DNA from: Chara braunii
Taxonomy: Eukaryota; Streptophyta; Charophyceae; Charales; Characeae
Assembly: GCA_003427395.1 (NCBI GenBank)
Contig: BFEA01000269.1
Span: 1,846,420 to 1,886,158 of the forward strand
Length of the DNA stretch: 39,739 nucleotides
Direction: 5' to 3'
Part shown: one piece after another, positions 38,881-39,739 of the stretch
Position numbering within the stretch: the stretch's first letter is position 1
How the letters are laid out: each line of letters opens with the position of its first letter
Notes under the pieces: generated by a model
Told to the model about the DNA's origin: nothing
Databases searched by the model: none
The model's input: the letters and a program-made list of their open reading frames with translations, nothing else
Position numbers and translations under genes: made by a program

Positions 38881-39739
38881 ATAATATTGGCGTTGTGGTA
38901 AGGGCGATTGGGCATCCCCTTCGCCCCCCCCTTCTCCCTCCCCTCTTGCTTGTCTTTTCACGCTTTTTCGGGGTTGACTGGGGGAAAGGGCGACTGGGTA
39001 GGTCGAATGGATTGTTCGGCAAACCAGAAGGGTGTGCGGGGGAGCGAGAAGTGGGATGGTGGAGTAAAGGGGTGGGATAGCGACTGCCAGATCGCCAAGG
39101 TGGAAGGGGTGGCTTGTGATTGGTCTGCTTTTCCACATCCAACGCTGGCCATGTGCCAACAGGGCAGGTAGGGTTTGCCCATGTGGTCGTTCAGCGATAT
39201 GCCATGTGGAATATGTGATTTCAATTTTTTGTATTTCTACATTTTGGTCTTGTGGCAGGGAAGGAGGTGCTGGGAAGATCGGCACCGATGCCTACGCGAT
39301 TGACTTGTGTTCTGTCACGTGAGTATTGCTTCCCCAGGTGGGGAAGTATTAACCCCATTTGTGAAACGGAAGGAGGTGCTGGTTGACGTGTCGTGGGTAG
39401 ATTGGAGAGAGGAATGTGACGAGGGGACGTCTGTGATCCTGATCTTCTTACCTCAAGCCTTTTTGTTTGAAACGGAGCCTTAACCTTTTGTAACCAGGAG
39501 GAAGGAGGAGATGTCTGTCCCTGAAGTATCGCATATCCTTCCGTTTCAAACACTAATCGGGCGCAAGCAGGAGGTCAACTCAGGCAGAGGTAATCAAAAG
39601 CAGCAGACCTAATGTGGCTGGTAGCATCAGGCCCACCGCTTTGAACAGCCTGCCAAGGCACGAATTGAAGTCACGACCAAAATAATTTTACAAACCCAAT
39701 CGCTGAAAACAAATGAAAGGTGACCACTCACACCAACTC
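38881..39739. other. No gene seen
   Basis: Inverted repeats CTTCCCCAGGTGGGGAAG (about 39329-39346) and GTTTGAAACGGA/TCCGTTTCAAAC (about 39465 and 39540) are present. No coding is recognised. Confidence 0.4.

Noticed and set aside
39465-39552. Stowaway MITE (TCCGTTTCAAA ends)
   Set aside because: The inverted copies face the wrong way for an intact element and no TA duplication fits.

Overview
This is a nuclear eukaryotic window, very rich in mobile elements and with almost no intact genes. The retroelement proteins point to a land plant or charophyte alga. ORF2 has an L1-type endonuclease, a reverse transcriptase (RT) and a C-terminal zf-RVT-type zinc finger. ORF1 has a DUF4283-like region followed by a CCHC knuckle. 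A charophyte such as Chara is only a guess. It is a draft assembly: single Ns lie at 16160, 20367, 25295, 31657 and 37870, a 49-N gap at 25112-25160, and a Nextera mate-pair junction adapter is embedded at 20228-20265.

Region 1 (1-15350) is a nest of minus-strand LINEs. LINE1 runs from its poly(A) end at about 980 to its 5' UTR at 9035-9441, and continues at 14662 beyond a later insertion. It carries ORF1 (7138-9034) and ORF2 (1152-6718), both broken. It is interrupted by a 429-bp inverted-repeat element (1383-1811), an 819-bp retroinsertion with an 11-bp target-site duplication (2423-3241), a SINE-like insert abutting the catalytic DD codons of RT (4494 to about 4690), a poly(A)-only insertion (6927-6943) and LINE2 (9442-14661). 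LINE2 is flanked by a perfect 12-bp target-site duplication. Its 5' end is fused to the 3' end of another retro-RNA.

Region 2 (15351-25160) holds two abutting long-inverted-repeat elements (16036-17398), a small MITE with a duplicated end, tRNA-like fragments, a T30-only insertion, a broken copy of an unrecognised Asn/Asp-rich protein family (19540-21260, crossed by the adapter), a short tandem duplication, and a microsatellite ending in the N gap.

Region 3 (25161-28225) is an AT-rich island and a 5'-truncated LINE3. Region 4 (28226-35634) has a 568-bp PIF/Harbinger-type MITE with TTA duplication, three more small MITEs, a tRNA-headed SINE with a 15-bp duplication, and more LINE/SINE 3' ends. 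Region 5 (35640-39739) has two more relics of the Asn/Asp-rich family and a plausible TATA promoter with a short reading frame at 36906-37176.

The most notable signal is a small RNA module at the 3' ends of these LINEs and SINEs, found about a dozen times. It has a conserved core hairpin and a second hairpin whose loop is conserved while its stem changes by compensating substitutions. It is probably what the retrotransposition machinery recognises. The other striking pattern is four insertions made almost only of poly(A), each between 12-17 bp target duplications.
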